Shown piece after piece: positions 51,235 to 62,087 of a DNA stretch of 64,000 bases (the first letter of the stretch is position 1; the number at the start of each line of letters is the position of its first letter). This stretch comes from Aphanomyces cochlioides (Eukaryota > Oomycota > Saprolegniomycetes > Saprolegniales > Verrucalvaceae): the NCBI GenBank assembly GCA_019828595.1, contig JAHQRK010000007.1, positions 1,116,001-1,180,000 of the forward strand. The letters run 5' to 3'. A program made the position numbers and the translations under genes. The notes under the pieces were generated by a model, which saw nothing but the letters and a program-made list of their open reading frames with translations, did not search any database and was not told the DNA's origin.

Positions 51235-51429
51235 TTATATTTCGTATCACGTGCATTTAAATTCGCAGCTAACAATTAAAAATTATTCATTTCCAATTTT
51301 CTCCTGGGCTGAATGCTTCGAAGATTACCGACTTTGGCGAGGAAACGTGTATGTACTGCCCAAAGTGTTATGACTGGGCAATGTTAGATTGCATATAGAG
51401 TCTTTCGTCATGGGCATTCGAAAGCGAAA

Positions 51430-51565
51430 AATGCACCAAAGCTGCCTACAATTTTAAAAAGCGCGCGAAAGTTTCGCTACACTATGATACTTCAATAAAG
51501 TATTGAAGTACGCCAAACTCTCGCGCGCTTTTTGAGTCTTTAGGCAAGATTTGGCGCATTTTCGA
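51430..51565. repeat. Imperfect inverted repeat with perfect hairpin core inside the transposon
   Basis: Arms of about 55 bp (left around ATTCGAAAGCGAAAAATGC...AAAAAGCGCGCGAAAG, right around CTCGCGCGCTTTTT...GGCGCATTTTCGAAT). They surround a perfect 23-bp hairpin TACTTCAATA-AAG-TATTGAAGTA at about 51488-51510. It lies between the left terminal repeat and the transposase start, so it may be the transposase promoter/regulatory hairpin or a nested MITE. Both are inference. Confidence 0.6.
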
Positions 51566-51633
51566 ATACATCCTGCCATGAACACATCAGCAGAGACTAC
51601 GCGCGCGGTAGTGCAAGAATCTATGTAGATCTA

Positions 51634-52815
51634 ATGTTTGACCAGACACAAACCCGTGGGAAGTACAAGAAATATTTTTCGTCGCCGAAGAAGAGAATCA
51701 TCCAAGCATGCAACTCGGGGGAAGATTGGAAAGCCATTGCCCGAGCAAATGGAGTCAGCGAGTCCACAGCTCGGACATGGATAGTAAATCAAGACTCTGT
51801 TGCCAAACAAAGAGGTAATACTGAAGAGTTGAAAACTTAACCGATACATAGGAGGTCATAAGCCGTGTCTTATCGATGAGTCTCGTGCAGATGAGGTGCA
51901 AATGTGGGTTGAACACGATTGTCAACTCACTTTGGACGAGATCTGCGTGAGACTTAACGACAAATACGGAATATGCGCTTCTCGGTCAACGGTTTAGAGA
52001 GTCTTGCAAGGGAGGGTGCTCACTTACAAGACTCTCCATTACGAGCCGTTGCAATTGAATTCAGAGGAGTTCAAGGAGCTCCGTCGCAACTACGTCCGAT
52101 CCCTGCGTGAAGCTATGGGTCTCGGAAAAATTCCTATATGGATCGACGAGACCAATTTCAATATTTTTACGTCAAGAACAAAGGGAAGGTCAAGACGAGG
52201 AAGTCGTGCTGTTTCAGTTCGAGGGTCCACTCAGCATGGAAAAAATTTGCACCTTATTGGTGCTATGTCTGCTACCAACTTTTTTCTACTGTGAAATGAA
52301 GCGCGGTTCTTACAAATCAGACGATGCCAATGAGTGGCTTCGCCGAATGCTTCGCAGTGCAATTGAGTCAATTGGAAGCTTTAATGACATTGTTGTCATT
52401 GCTGACAATGCCCCTTGTCACTCCAAGTATTTATTTGAAATATCTATTTTAACTGTTTGATAGATTGTCAAGAGTCATCGAAAATGACGAGTTTTTTGGC
52501 GTTCAGCTTCTGAAACTTAGCCCTTACTCACCGATGCTCAATCCCATCGAGAATCTTTGGTCATCGATGAAAGCATTCATCAAAACTCGTTTGCGAGAGC
52601 GTTTGGCTGCTTTTTTTGGCCGTCCTCCCGACGGACAAACACGAGAAGAGTTTCGAATTCAGTATTTAGAGCATATTGCTCGAGATGCAATCAGAGGTAA
52701 ATATGAATTTTTGATACCTAACTCATCATGTAACGGTCGACACTTCTGGTTTCGGTCGCTACATCATACGACTGGATAGGTTCAATGGTATTGCTGAAGC
52801 TCTAGGCAACATGTA
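51634..52815 (+). pseudogene. DD35E transposase of the Tc1/mariner element, inactivated
   Basis: ATG 51634 opens an HTH domain (WKAIARANGVSESTARTW). A 37-nt intron (51815-51851) joins it to HKPCLIDESRADEVQMW. An in-frame TAG at 51995-51997 interrupts the second HTH part. The first catalytic Asp is in IWIDETNFN. A run of six T at 52280-52285 shifts the frame by one. The second Asp is in VVIADNAPCHS; a 37-nt intron (52427-52463) follows. LSPYSPMLNPIENLW carries the Glu, 35 residues after the second Asp once that intron is removed. The C-terminus ends near 52815 (RLDRFNGIAEALGNM). One nonsense codon and one frameshift indicate a dead copy. Confidence 0.8.
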
Positions 52816-52908
52816 AGTTGGTGCCTAGATTAAATGAGCAATTTTTGCAGATCATGAATTGACGTAACTCTTTAATGGATTTCATTTTTTGATGACCACG
52901 AAATCGAA

Positions 52909-53104
52909 TAAGCTAAAAAATACGAAATTAAATGCAAGAGGTATGAAATATAATGCAAGTCATGCGAAATATAAATAAATTTTCGTCGCCGGCCACGAAA
53001 TTAAATGCAAGTCATTCGAAATATATTGCACGTGATGCGAAATATATTGCAAATGATACGAAATATATCGCAAGTAATGCGAACTAAACCGGCAAATGGT
53101 GTAG
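52909..53104 (-). repeat. Right terminal inverted repeat of Tc1/mariner element
   Basis: Reverse complement of the left terminal repeat, ending ...CCGGCAAATGGTGTAG next to the TA at 53105-53106. It contains the same ~20-bp subrepeats (TGCAAGTCATGCGAAATATA-type in this orientation). Confidence 0.8.
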
Positions 53105-53106
53105 TA

Positions 53107-54816
53107 CTTCTTAATTCACACGACAACGGAGGAAGCAACTCCATGAAAGCCTGAGATGCACTTCCTGCAAACCTGCAGACAATACCCGACTTCACCACAG
53201 CAGAATTGATAGCAAATAGCCGTCATGTCGATTTTACGTGCGTGTTAGAGCTCACCGAAAGTTTCAAACCTCCTCAAAACACCTCGGTGGGGTTCAACAA
53301 GACAAAGCGGGGAAACTAGGCTGCTGAATGAGTTAATCCCTCTCTATGATGATCTCCTCTACATGAGGCATGTTGCGCTGTGGCGACCAGACATATGGAA
53401 TTTGGATTAAAGATAGAAAACGTTTCCGAAATCTCTTGCACAATATTCTGCATTCTATCTCTATTCCAAGATTTTGGAATGAAGATAGGATGGAGACAGT
53501 CGTCCATCCTATCTTCATAATATAATAATAAGTACTACATGTAGCAGTCGAGTCGGCGAGTAGTGAAAGGTGCACTCTGGTCGGAAAATATTCACTTAGA
53601 GAGGTACTCATTTCCAAGTTAGATACTGATATTTGTATGCTTTGGAGCAGGGTAGACTATATCATGTTTTAAAAGTATAAATTATCATGTTAGGACCACG
53701 TACACAAACCATAGTGAACTTGAAAACTTGTACAAAAATAAAATCATATTTCAAGATATCAAGTTGTGGTCGTCACCTAATTGGAGGGATATCGTAAAAC
53801 GATGTCAAAAGCGAAACAAGGCAATGACGATCATGAAATTGACTATCCAATTGTTGGAGAGTTTCGGGACCTTGTCCAAGTGACTCTTCGCTTCATTTAT
53901 CCATGAGATATCAACAGGTCTGTCAGGAAAACTCGCAATGATGTCGTTGGTTGCACACTGCGTAGTCGCGTAATCTCTTCCTTCTACAGGAGAGTCAATT
54001 AACTTTCCGAAGACATAATTGACTTGAAGAAAATCTCAATATGTCACGATTATTTGGATTGTCAAGGTAGTAGACACAGAATACTCCACCAATACTCACA
54101 TATTCGATACTTGTAAATTTATTTATTACTAAAGGTATTGTTATTTACACTCTAAATTGTGACTGGGAGATGCGGAAATATTGCTCAAAACTTTTTTAAA
54201 TTACATGATTGTTGGTGTATACAACATTTACAAAAGTTTCTTTAAGTTCCAAAATCTCTGACTTGTCGCTTAAAAAACTAACCAAGACATTTCCCATTGC
54301 GATTACTTTTCGTTGAAACTTATAGCTATAAGTAGGTCTACAGCTGAGAACAATGAAATCCAGGATTGAAATGGTTTGAATGTGGGTTTTTTTAATGTAA
54401 AGTTAAAAGAAACGTCTAAAAACTCCGACTTTGACGTTGAAAAAACCAAACAAGACATGCCAAAAGTTGATGTTTCTCGACTGATATCCTCACGAAGTAT
54501 TCCTAAGTACCTTCTCCTAAAATATCAAGCTTTGAATCGTTTTGGAAGTGAGGTTTTTTTTAGGTCGTTTTGCAAGTTTCTTTTTTGATTATATAATCCT
54601 AAAAGAATCCTCAGCAGTCTCTGGATTTCGTAATGCTGGTGAAATCACCTTTTGGCAGCACGTGATTGGTTGAAAGCTAGCGAATAGTATGGTTTCTGCA
54701 TTTTGCATTCGGAAGAGTGACGGCAAGAGGGAAGCAAGCCGAGCCATAACCTCGGTGAGAAGACAATATGCGTTGCAAGCCGTCAACCATTCAATGTGAA
54801 TCAACACAATGTATAT
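53107..54816. other. AT-rich region between the two transposons, no supported gene
   Basis: About 1.7 kb without recognisable coding features on either strand; frames are short and lack motifs. It presumably includes one terminus of the Crypton element, which I could not locate. Crypton ends have no inverted repeats. Confidence 0.4.
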
Positions 54817-56897
54817 CTATTGCATTATTTGATTACGTAACATCTCTTTCTCATGTAGAAGCCGACAAATTGTTGTGATCTTCATTTGCTCGAGTCCCCG
54901 TGGCTTGTTTTTCCTGGTCGTTGTGATTTCAAGTTGGATGGCCTTGATGGCCTGGTCAAACGCTGTCTGGACAACTTCATTGCTCGAACCAGCCCGTGGA
55001 ACACAGAGGGACTTCTCCTGTAGATAGCTTACCATTTTGTTTATCACATACTTCCATTGATAGAAAGTATTTCTCACAATACGATTAGAAAAGTCATGAA
55101 ATGATGCTTGACAAAGGGGAGACCAGCGTTGTGACGCATTACCACACCACCAAAGATGCCAAGCAGCACAAACACCAACACTAGGAAAGACAAATGATTC
55201 GGGGAGATGATGAAAACGACCTTGCCAGTTGAATGCATCAAAAGTCGAACCACCAGAGTTATTTTGGGACAATGATTCCATGCTAGATGTAGATCGTTGT
55301 AAGGAGCTTAAAGCACGTGACAAGGTTGATTCCAACACTTCCTTCGTAATATTTCCAGCCATGATTCCTTTCTCTTCCAATAGCTTTGAAATACCATCAA
55401 GTACAATTTGTGGCAGGGGGTCAATTGAGGAGTAATTTCGTTGAATGCCACCATATATGTGAACATGGGGTGGTATACCAGAAGGCTTCATAGGAGACTT
55501 ATTCATATCGACAAGAAGAGCAGATTCAAGCTGACCAAGCAAATTTGGATCTCGGAACAATGGTGTAGATAACAAAGCATGTGTAGAGGGCAAGTGGGAC
55601 GATAAAAAACGAGCATGGTGTACAAGCGAAGCAAGGGCGATTTCAAGAACGGGAACAAATGATGCGTCTTGACTCAACGATGGGAACATCAATAGAAGGG
55701 CTTTGTCTGTCGAGGGGGATAGATGGGGTAAACTGGGGTGGTAAAGCAGCAAATGTAGCTGAATCCAATGGAAGGCCAGCCACTAGTCGTCCACATATTG
55801 ATCTCCAGCACTCTCATAACGAAAATATCGTTCCAGAACATTTCCTAAGGCCCACCCACAACGCAAACAAACACTTACTATAGTTGGACCGGCCGTCGAG
55901 CCAGAGCATGCAAAGGTGGCAACACCTTTTCGAATAGAGTGGGTGCCGATATCTTTTCTTGTACGCTCAATATGTGATGAATGTTGACGAGCAGCGAGCA
56001 ACTTATGAAGTGACTTTGCAAATCGTTCTCGTTGGTTTGAACCAGGAAACAACCAACCAACACCAAGCTGTGGTTGACAAGCCAAGTAGATGCCAAGGGC
56101 AAGGAACAGGCATGTATGAGGGCTCATAGGATTTGCATAACAATGACGAGGATCTTATAAATTCGAGCCTATAGGATATAGTTATAGTTGTCGACATGTT
56201 GCACTTTCTACCCTCTTGCTGTGTCTTTGTCTTATAAAAGCATACATCTATCGAGTCATTCTCAAGCAGAATATGATGCAGTTGAATTGTTTCCGTAGAC
56301 TTGGAACGACACATGAGATTCCAAGTTAGGATCAGGAAAAGATGAGTGAATCCACCGTCCTTTAGCGACAACGACCTCTCGCATAAAATTGAATACATAG
56401 CATAGTGAAGAGGCTTCTTCCCCGACCCAACTTTTTCTCCACTTTGCAGCTTTTCAGCATGCATTTTCCTGATGCCTACTTACTATAAGAATATACTACT
56501 TATGGAAGGAATGTACCTGACAAAATCTCTTTCAGATCTTCGCCATATTCGTCTGGAATTGGCATTTGTAGGTCTTTGTACAGCGATTTGATTGAACTTC
56601 TATACTTCGATAGTGTATTGGGCTCTATGTCCTTAGAACGCATTGTATGTGTTATAAATTCTTTGAAATGGTCGTATTTGAATACGTTGAGGTCAATGAT
56701 CTGCTCACCACTGTCGCTTTCTCTTAGCAAGTACAACTGATCTGTCTCCTATTCACAATCAATGACTACCGTTATATTTCATGTCAGACCTGTATCCATG
56801 CCCTTATTTGATGTAGACCTGACGCATATCCTTTTCGTGTGCTATCCGAAATTCGCTTCGTCCGCGCACGTTGAATCGTGAAGTCTTCGACCGGCAT
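54817..56897 (-). pseudogene. Crypton-type tyrosine recombinase (YR transposon)
   Basis: Exons inferred: 56897-56790, 56748-56517, 56475-56212, 56153 onward to 54817. The N-terminal SAM-like/core-binding part reads RKGYASGLHQIRAWIQ, then KYDHFKEFITHTM and LSKYRSSIKSLYKD. The catalytic part has TWNLMCRSKST (first Arg), DPRHCYANPMSPHTC, GTHSIRKGVATFACSG (His-x-x-Arg) and LERYFRYESAGD (nucleophile Tyr). This R-H-R-Y set and the ANP and HSIRKG blocks are typical of oomycete Cryptons. At about 55783-55790 the expected GRLVAGLPLDS continues in another frame and the main frame meets TAG, so the copy is frameshifted there. A 36-nt intron is an alternative. A long C-terminal region (LASLVHHARF, STPLFRDPNLLGQLE) follows. 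Confidence 0.75.
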
Positions 56898-57431
56898 TGC
56901 AAATTTGGAAATAAGCAGCGTGTCTTACACCAAATTTTTGGCCAATGAAATTAGAGAAAATTTGAGTGGTGCACAGAATATCACGATTTCCATTTCCCGC
57001 AGGATACTTCTTGACTGTGAATACAACTATCAAAGAAATAGATAAAGGAAACTCCCGAGAAATGGAAATTGTGATGACGCCAGCAATACGACTCTCACAA
57101 CTAATAGCTGTGAGCATTACCTTTTACGGTTTATCTAAAAGAATCTCGAAGAAACTTTTTTTAATTATTGATAGTTTTATTAAAAGTCGTGAATTCCTGC
57201 ATCTCCCTGGGGTGAAAAATGTATCTATTTTTCCAAATCAATTTCAAATCTATAGCCAATCAGAGTCGAGGATTTGCCTTCTTGACAAAAACACACGCAA
57301 AACACACATTCAAAACTTTACTTTATTGAATGTACTTTCATATTACACTTGTACTCACTATATCTGAATTGTATTTGAGAATATTTCAATTTTTAGTCAA
57401 AAATACAAATTTCAGTGAAAAAGACAATACA
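56898..57431. other. AT-rich flank upstream of the Crypton
   Basis: No supported gene. The plus frame at 56966-57367 has no domain and low-complexity composition. It may hold the Crypton promoter and terminus. Confidence 0.35.
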
Positions 57432-57900
57432 GAAAAACCTGCTAGTTTAAACACCTCTGATAGCTAAACGCCTTTCGAACTGAACAGGTTTTCAATCCAC
57501 GGACAGATTTCCATATATGTCGACCCTGGTAGATTGAACAAAAACCTCTCATGCTAAACGAAGTAATTTGATCAAATATGAGTTGTACAACGTAACGTCA
57601 GAACACATCGTTGGTTAGCCACACATTGTTAGTCTTGGTGGAAGGATGGTCGACTTGAGATGGAAGACAAAGTCACCATGCTGAAGATGATCGATGAAGG
57701 CACCCCATACGAAGACATCAAGAAGCGCTTCAAGTGCTCGGTTGAGACAGAGTAGTTGATGAACGACAGACGTTACTTATGGAAATGTCCTGATACCAAA
57801 CGGTACATTAGTAACTTGAAATTTGTATACCTATACAAACGCTTCGATAAAGCTATAGCTGAACACCTTTGGAATTGAACAAGAATCCCACTCCACGGCG
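57432..57900. mobile_element. Relic of a pogo/Tigger-like element
   Basis: Two related direct repeats, ATAGCTAAACGCCTTTCGAA... (about 57465-57513) and ATAGCTGAACACCTTTGGAA... (about 57848-57897), each end in TCCACGG. They flank a 31-codon frame at 57660-57755 beginning with a psq-like HTH (VTMLKMIDEGTPYEDIKKRF) that stops early. The combination resembles the N-terminus of a CENP-B/Tigger transposase and terminal sequence of such an element, but no catalytic part remains. Confidence 0.45.
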
Positions 57901-57944
57901 CGTTGTTCAAACAAGCAGGTTTATCTGTATCAATTTTCATGCGT

Positions 57945-58466
57945 TCACTGCTCGCCGACTCGACTGTAGTACACAATAGTACATGTGTACAGTACAAGTG
58001 TGCAAATGGACTGTAACTTACTGTACAATGAATTATACGTATTATACGAAGCGATAGTCATGACAGGTTGTGACCTTGGAAAGACGTTTCTTGTGTAGTT
58101 GCCGCGATAGACGAACGAGAAGCAATCCTCTTTATCAACGTCAATCCATTGCAGCACGCCATTAAAGATGGGAAAGCTTCGATTGTAGTGATTGAACTTG
58201 ATGAAGACTGAGCCACAATTGTGATCTCCTTGTCTTGGTAGTCCAAGCAATCTCTTGGCCAACTCAACCACGCTCTCGTCAGGCTTCGTATCCACGACAA
58301 CAGCGATCGGGGCGCTGGATCGTTTGGATGGTCGTGTTCTTGGAGTCTTTTGGGGTTTGTTCTCTTTGTGGATCACTGGGAGAGACACTTGCTTGGAGGG
58401 TTTCTTCTCATGGAGAGGTCGTGGATTGCCTTGTTTGGACGCGAGGACTTTCTTCTGGATGAGCAT
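57945..58466 (-). CDS. Hypothetical basic protein, conserved-looking core
   Basis: 173 residues from ATG 58466. The N-terminal 60 residues are Lys/Arg/Pro-rich (KKPSKQVSLP, KTPRTRPSKR). The core about 65-135 looks folded: VVELAKRLLGLPRQGDHNC, VFIKFNHYNRSFPIFNGVLQ, WIDVDKEDCFSFVYRGNY. The last 35 residues (many Tyr/Ser, YNTYNSLYSKLQ) are low quality, and the true end may lie at an unrecognised splice site. I know no family for it. It lies beside the transposon relics and divergent from PIG-X. Confidence 0.5.
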   Translation of the reverse strand: MLIQKKVLASKQGNPRPLHEKKPSKQVSLPVIHKENKPQKTPRTRPSKRSSAPIAVVVDTKPDESVVELAKRLLGLPRQGDHNCGSVFIKFNHYNRSFPIFNGVLQWIDVDKEDCFSFVYRGNYTRNVFPRSQPVMTIASYNTYNSLYSKLQSICTLVLYTCTIVYYSRVGEQ

Positions 58467-58598
58467 TTTTGAATAGAATTTACACTATTTAAGTGTCAGA
58501 ACTATACTACTTGATGATGATTATCGTAGTTACAGCAAGCTTGATTTTTGTATGAGTACAAAACAATATTAAATAGTTTAATTTTTACACAAAGCAAG

Positions 58599-60564
58599 AT
58601 GAAGAGCATGTGGCAATGCATGGCGCTCTTCCTCTGTGCGAGTGCCGCTGCGGCTGGAGAGGAAGCTACGACAGATAAAGGCTCTTCTGCAGTGTTTTGG
58701 CCGCAGGAATTCGACGACAAGCTCTCAATCCAAGGTACATCATCGGAGAGAAGAACTTGATGGATCGACGTCTTGCGCGTAGGCAACCAAGTAAGATCAA
58801 CAGGAAACATGGTGATTGTCCATGAGAAGCAAATCGCGCTAGACTTGCCGGTACGTATACATGAAGGTTACCCATGTCTTGATGAATTTCAATTAGAACG
58901 TCGCATGGCATCCTTCCCTCGATGCGATTGACATCAGTTTCATCCCGGCCTTGACCTCCCAAGTGTCCAATGCAGCGCCGATTTGGTCGCGCTATGTGTC
59001 ATCGACTGTCCATACTTTGCACGACACCACTGGTATGCATATTCGAATCCATCATCGAGGCGCGCCTGTTGATATCAAGGATCTCCAATCCAACGTGACT
59101 CAGGTGTTGATTGACATGTTGGGACCTTCGTACGCTTCATCAACGTGCTCTGTGGGATGTGAAAGCAACACCTTTCACTTTGAATCGACAATCGTGTTTG
59201 CCAACGCGTCATGCAACCTTCCAGCTTATGTTAAGCGTCTTGGTCAAACCTCTGAGCAACCCTTCACGTTATCATTCTGTTTGGTGTCCTCTCGATATGC
59301 GCCGGACGTAGAAGTCCCAACCCTTTTTCCATCACTATCAAAAGTGCCATCAACTCCATTACAGGCCATCTTATCTTCGTACGCTCGTCAAGATTGTCCA
59401 AGTTTCATTGTGTCGTAGGTCGAGCCAGATTCAACCCGATACCATCTCTGAATGGCACATCCGCGCCACTCACTTGACTCTCACATTCGATAAGGTTTGC
59501 CCAACCTTAATGCCTTTGTGATGATTCTTGTCATTTTGTAGAGGGTTCTTTTGAACATTCAGCAAGTGATTGAGTCGCGTCGCCAAGGTGAATCAGTATT
59601 GTCAGTGACTGTTTCGGAAGATATTGCTGAGGCAGCAAAGGTCGTCCAGTCTATCTCTTCAGACTCCTTTTCCATCCTTAAGTCATTGTATTCGACTGAA
59701 GCCACCTCGGTGACAGTGTCACCTGAACCAGCAATCCGCGTTCTTGATGTCGACACAACTGTATCTGGCTCTGGTATGACCAATTTGTTGTTGCTCGTCT
59801 CAATATGCACTAGGGTTTCATCAACTACTTCACGTTAACGTGCAATCGAGCCATACAGATAGTACCTGTCGATTGTTGATGGCGCAGCCATTTCCAACAA
59901 CTGCGTATGCCGACATGGATGAATTGCGGGTACCTTGCTGCGAGAGTACGATGTGTCATCTTTGTTGTAGCGTATGGAGCGGTTCAATGCCTTTCAAGTC
60001 ATTGCATTTGCCAAGCACATTGAGATTGAACGTCCATCAGCACTTTCAAGCGAACATGTGGTGGCCTTTGTTTTGTATATCGAAATATCATGTCTTCCCC
60101 TTGACAATGAAACCTTGTAGGCCGCTCTCGTCAACAAATTTGACCGTTGACGTCCCCATACACTTTCGCTACCAGTTCCCTTCGAATCAGACCTTGTATC
60201 GAGCGGTGCACCTCGTTGCTCCCTCCTTGTATCTCCATTGCGAAAGTGATCCAACACCAACCGATCTTCGTACCTTGGGAATCCCAAACAATCCTGATAC
60301 CTATTGGAAGCGGTACGGTTACTATCAGACTGTCATTGTCATTGATCTCTTGGATGTAGAGTCACACTGAATCGTCCTGTCCAAGGCTTGACATTGCAAA
60401 TTCCAGTGGGAAACCTCAACGACGGCCGATTTGTCACCGCCGTGACATTATTTGTGAGCGTTTTGGGCTGCTTGTTCATCTTCGTCTCGCTTCTCCCATC
60501 CAAATCTCCATCTCCAGCCAAATCCACGTCGTGGATCCCGCAGAGTAGCATAAAGCAGGATTAG
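58599..60564 (+). CDS. PIGX: PIG-X / PBN1, GPI-mannosyltransferase I stabilising subunit
   Basis: Exons: 58599-58734, 58783-58850, 58897-59378, 59419-59494, 59542-59773, 59814-59929, 59971-60074, 60121-60312, 60360-60564; 1611 nt, 536 residues. There is a signal peptide (MKSMWQCMALFLCASAAAAG), a long lumenal part, and the PIG-X domain: GFHQLLHV, STCRLLMAQPFP, DMDELR, HIEIERPS, VPIHFRYQFPS and LYLHC. Then come LQIPVGNL and a transmembrane helix with a short cytosolic tail (FVSVLGCLFIFVSLLPSK). The blocks follow human PIG-X in order (GFHRDLL, HTCRLLIKQDIP, PVHCRYHRP, LQVPVG). PIG-X stabilises PIG-M, which adds the first mannose to GPI in the ER. Introns are 40-48 nt with consistent phases. Confidence 0.85.
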
Positions 60565-60616
60565 CAGTTTTGATCTTGGCGCCAAAATGAAAAATGGCAG
60601 TTTCATTGCTAGATAA

Positions 60617-60645
60617 TTTATTATCCGGAATTTCCGGATACCGGG
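60617..60645. promoter_or_regulatory. TATCCGGA/TCCGGATA pair upstream of MORN gene
   Basis: TATCCGGA at 60622-60629 and TCCGGATA at 60633-60640 face each other 48-66 bp upstream of the MORN start. The arrangement matches the pair upstream of the PTEN gene (42076-42100). Confidence 0.5.
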
Positions 60646-60687
60646 CATCGCACGGTCGACTGCGCGGCGACAGACAGATCCACAAGC

Positions 60688-62087
60688 ATGGAGTACTCTG
60701 GACAAATGAGCGATGGGCTCATGCACGGACAAGGCATGCTTGTATATCCAAACAAGGAGAAATACACGGGAGAGTTCGTCCGGGGCAAACGACATGGCAT
60801 CGGCGTCATGCAATTTGAAGACGGCAGCGTGTACACAGGTTAGTCTGGTGTCCAGCTCTGGATAATGTACGACTAAGGCATGTGGCAAAACGACGTCATT
60901 CACGGTGTTGGCGCGCGCCAGTATCCCAATGGAAACAAGTACGAAGGCGACTGGGTCAACGGTGTTATCAATGGCAAGGTAAGACAAAAGTCAAATGAGA
61001 CGGTATCACATTATCGCACCGTCAAGGGAAGATTACATTACTACGACGGCGACTTTTATGAGGGTTACTGGAAAGATGGCAAGATGGACGCACATGGCGT
61101 GTACCAGTTTCATAATGGCGATCGGTACGAAGGCGAGTGGAAAGAAGATCAGCGCCACGGGCGCGGCACGATTGTTTATAAGGGTGGCGACGGACACATT
61201 CATGAGAAATACGAGGTAACAGAGGCTGCAAGTAACTCTCAAGAAGGTGACTTGGGTAGGGTGAATGGTGCCGTGGGCAAATGCATGGGAAAGGAACTTA
61301 TTGGTATGGTGACGGGAGTTTGTACGAAGGCGAGTGGCAACATGACCAAATGCACGGCAAAGGCACGTATGTCTACCATAATGGCAACAAGTATATTGGC
61401 GAATGGTTCCACGATCTCAAGGTATGTCTTACTGAGAGGAGATACCCTAGCTTGACGATGTTTTCCAGCAAGGATATGGTGTTATGGAGTATACGAATGG
61501 CGAAAAATACGATGGATTATGGCAGGAAGATCTCTTTCATGGCATGGGCACCTTTCGCGACATCCTCGTGCGTCTCAAGCCTATGGATCTGTCCACTGAC
61601 TCTCTTTTTCTTGCAGGGCCATCAATATACTGGTCAATGGGTAGCTGGGCTGAAGCAAGGCAAGGTATGTGAGCTGCCTTTGAGAAACCTGAGGAATAAA
61701 TCGCATGAAGGGGCAACTTGTCATGAAGAATCGCGACGTCTTTGTGGGCCAATGGGGTTGTGATGGTACTACAGCAGGAGGTGTCTTGACGTATGCAAAT
61801 GGCGACAAGTATGAAGGGCAGCTCGTTGGCAATGCGTATGGGATCGATCATTTGTGCTGATTGAGCTCATTTCACGTAGACGGCAAGGCACTGGCACATT
61901 TTACTGCAAAGTTGACGGCAAGAGCTACCACGGAGAATGGCTAAACAACAAGAAACACGGCACAGGCAGTCTCCGATTCCCAACTGGCGAAGTCCTCCAA
62001 GGGGAATGGAAAGAAGGTGTGCTCGTGCCAGGAACTCTGGTGTTTCAACTCGCCCCGGCATCGCCGTGGAACGAACCAACCTATTAA
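60688..62087 (+). CDS. MORN-repeat protein, 8 exons
   Basis: Exons: 60688-60838, 60878-60978, 61027-61215, 61260-61421, 61469-61567, 61617-61664, 61711-61835, 61880-62087; 1083 nt, 360 residues. About twelve MORN repeats (pattern Y-x-G-x-(W/F)-x(5)-HG-x-G) run end to end: YTGEFVRGKRHGIG, YEGDWVNG, YEGYWKDGKMDAHG, YEGEWKEDQRHGRG, YEGEWQHDQMHGKG, YIGEWFHD, YHGEWLNNKKHGTG. There is no other domain. MORN proteins act as membrane/phosphoinositide-linked scaffolds and in flagella and cell division in protists. Splices rebuild repeats cleanly. The gene lies 124 bp after PIG-X, and its stop codon overlaps that of the convergent gene. Confidence 0.88.

Larger units (their letters stand above)
51044..53104 (+). 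mobile_element. Tc1/mariner-superfamily DNA transposon, ~2.06 kb
   Basis: The ends are inverted copies beginning CTACACCATTTGCCGGTTTA and are flanked directly by TA (51042-51043 and 53105-53106), the Tc1/mariner target duplication. The terminal repeats are about 190 bp long. Inside is a plus-strand transposase with DDE-type motifs and disabling lesions. The two terminal repeats differ at many positions, so the copy is not recent, though both outer ends are still recognisable. Confidence 0.85.
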
